Position numbers and translations under genes: made by a program
Source of the DNA: an uncultured Chloroflexota bacterium
Lineage (GTDB): Bacteria > Chloroflexota > Anaerolineae > Promineifilales > Promineifilaceae
NCBI GenBank assembly: GCA_900696625.1
Contig: CAADGU010000006.1
Location: 1-33,100 of the forward strand
Direction of reading: 5' to 3'
Length of the DNA: 33,100 nucleotides
In this document: positions 32,237 through 33,100 of the stretch, piece after piece
Layout: every line of letters starts with the position of its first letter
How positions within the stretch are numbered: position 1 is the first letter of the stretch
Notes under the pieces: model-generated
The model's input: the letters and a program-made list of their open reading frames with translations, nothing else
Told to the model about the DNA's origin: nothing
Database searches by the model: none

Positions 32237-32974
32237 CTAAAGATCCGGCCACATCTTGATAAATTGCCGCAGCGTGTTGAGCAAGTTGTCGAAAACGGAT
32301 AGGCAGGCGACTTCGTAACCGTGACTGTTTTCACGCGCGTGGCCGATACAGGCAATACGCGGCGACAGGCCGGCATAAGCCAGCAAACTGGCGTCACTGG
32401 CGGCGCCATCGTAAACGGCCGTCTGTAATTCCGTTCCCGCTGCCAGCGCCGCCTGGCAGAATTGTTGCAGCAGCCGCTGGTCATAGGTTGCCAACCGGTC
32501 TTTGCTCCAGATGGCCGGACGGCCGTCAATCTGCAACGGCACACCGGCGGGGATAGGCGCGCCATCCACCGCCACAAGCAGTTCTGGCTGCACCTGGCGC
32601 GCCAGATGTTTGGCTCCGTGCCCGCCCAACTCTTCGCTGGTGACAAAGGCGATGATGGTCGGGGAGAAGGGCTGAATCTCTTCTTCCTTCAGGCAGGCCA
32701 GCAGCCGCAGCAAGGTCATCACGCCGGCCCGGTCATCCAACGTCCAGGCGGCAATGAGGGGGTCGTCGGCATCGCCAAAAAGGATAGGGCCACGTCCGGC
32801 TGCCACCGGCACACCGGCCGACCCCACCCGCACTCCCCTGGCCTGTAGCTGGGCTGGCGACAGACCGGTGAGGATACTCACATCCGCCCAGGCAATGACC
32901 TTTTCGCCCAACTCACCGCCATGTGTGGACCCCATGGAGAAGATACCGGTGATCGTCTCCTGATCTCCCAGGAT
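32237..32974 (-). pseudogene. 5'-truncated M42-family aminopeptidase
   Basis: Matches the C-terminal two thirds of an M42 (co-catalytic zinc) peptidase: SMGSTHGGELGEKVIAW, then AWTLDDRAG with a bridging aspartate, FVTSEELGGHGAKHL with the catalytic/ligand glutamates, VAVDGAP, and the final ligand in RENSHGYEVA. The family is normally about 340-360 residues. Here the homology-like frame begins at about 32974, and the part with the first metal-binding histidine is missing, so it is probably inactive. Upstream in frame is a TAG within an inverted repeat belonging to the insertion sequence at the right edge. An internal ATG at 32935 could give a 232-residue product. Insertion of the element into the gene is the likely cause. 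Confidence 0.75.
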
Positions 32975-32992
32975 ATTCGAGTTTAGAAAAAT

Positions 32993-33023
32993 AAGGGTGG
33001 TCTACGACAAGTAAACCACCCTT
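32993..33023 (+). repeat. Hairpin at the insertion-sequence left end
   Basis: AAGGGTGGTCTAC (32993-33005) and GTAAACCACCCTT (33011-33023) are arms with one mismatch around GACAA. It lies between the broken peptidase and the transposase start. Subterminal hairpins at this position are used by some elements to block readthrough from outside or to bind transposase. Confidence 0.55.
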
Positions 33024-33064
33024 TGGTAAACTGTGTTGTTATGAATGACAATACAGTTACCAAA
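33022..33064 (+). repeat. Second inverted repeat flanking the transposase start codon
   Basis: TTTGGTAAACTGT (33022-33034) and ACAGTTACCAAA (33053-33064) are complementary except for one extra base. The loop holds the ATG at 33041, so folding of the mRNA would hide the start codon and limit translation. Confidence 0.45.
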
Positions 33065-33100
33065 CAGCAGCTTAACAAGTTAATCGAATTTAGGCAACGC
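33041..33100 (+). CDS. N-terminus of a probable transposase, cut by window end
   Basis: ATG at 33041 opens a frame of 20 codons to the window edge, beginning MNDNTVTKQQ and continuing LNKLIEFRQR. The KLIEFRQ pattern near the N-terminus recalls transposases common in cyanobacteria and Chloroflexota, but the family cannot be assigned from so little. Support comes from context: it follows two nested inverted repeats and a peptidase gene broken just upstream. Confidence 0.5.
   Translation, partial: MNDNTVTKQQLNKLIEFRQR

Larger units (their letters stand above)
303..32526. repeat. Highly iterated octamer palindrome ACGGCCGT, 34 copies
   Basis: Manual scanning finds exact ACGGCCGT starting at 303, 1369, 4066, 4900, 4959, 5116, 7010, 8297, 8910, 9245, 10533, 10993, 12078, 12515, 12889, 14499, 14946, 15030, 15923, 17099, 23119, 24589, 25064, 25120, 28024, 28210, 28568, 29827, 30129, 30336, 30950, 31661, 32415 and 32519. 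About 0.7 copies would be expected at this length and base composition. Within genes it is read as Thr-Ala-Val (18 copies), X-Gly-Arg (12 copies) and X-Arg-Pro-X (2 copies), so no single peptide motif explains it. Two copies, at 10993 and 29827, are intergenic. It resembles in concept the HIP1 octamer of cyanobacteria. Its function is unknown. Confidence 0.9.

Noticed and set aside
1-33100. CRISPR arrays, tRNA or rRNA genes, prophage genes
   Set aside because: No regularly spaced direct repeats, no cloverleaf with anticodon features, and no phage structural proteins were seen.

Overview
The window looks like a chromosomal segment of a Chloroflexota bacterium (Anaerolineae/Caldilineae/Ardenticatenia-like). 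This is inferred from the style of the genes: many soluble REC-PAS-GAF histidine kinases, an Rcp1-type response regulator, archaeal-looking membrane proteins in a polysaccharide locus, mid-range GC, and short palindromic intergenic elements. No rRNA, tRNA or CRISPR array was seen.

Layout. (1) 1-114 holds a short C-terminal reading frame that may be transposase-derived, followed by a hairpin. (2) 183-6448, minus strand: an operon of a 29-codon leader ORF and three REC-containing sensor kinases, joined by ATGA or short overlaps. (3) 6721-10804, minus strand: a NarL-type pair, in which a large tandem-REC/PAS/GAF kinase is followed by its LuxR-type regulator and a terminator-like hairpin. (4) 11064-27198, plus strand: a tightly packed exopolysaccharide locus. 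It encodes a DPM1-like GT2, a second GT2, a PssD/PssE (Alg14/Alg13-like) pair, two GT4 enzymes, a thymidylate-kinase-like protein, a membrane-anchored nucleotidyltransferase, a putative GT-C protein, a DUF1616-like protein, a Wzx-type flippase, a zinc-ribbon/methyltransferase/kinase fusion, a Wzy/WaaL-like polymerase with a TPR tail, a CPBP membrane protease and a 77-residue membrane protein. (5) 27214-31864, minus strand: a REC-GAF-PAS kinase, then an Rcp1-like single-domain regulator with its Cph1-like PAS kinase. (6) 31865-33100: a folded palindromic element, an M42 peptidase missing its 5' part, and the left end of an insertion sequence whose transposase runs off the window.

How it may work together (inference): GT2, GT4 and PssDE build a lipid-linked glycan, the flippase and polymerase export and extend it, and the methyltransferase-kinase fusion may cap or decorate it. 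The kinases on both sides have no visible membrane segments and mostly begin with receiver domains. They look like integrators of internal phosphorelay signals and are plausible controllers of the polysaccharide genes.

The most unusual signal is at the DNA level. The octamer palindrome ACGGCCGT occurs 34 times by manual count, against fewer than one expected, and in all three codon phases. It is absent from a 6.0-kb AT-richer stretch (17107-23118) inside the polysaccharide locus, which suggests that stretch has a separate origin.
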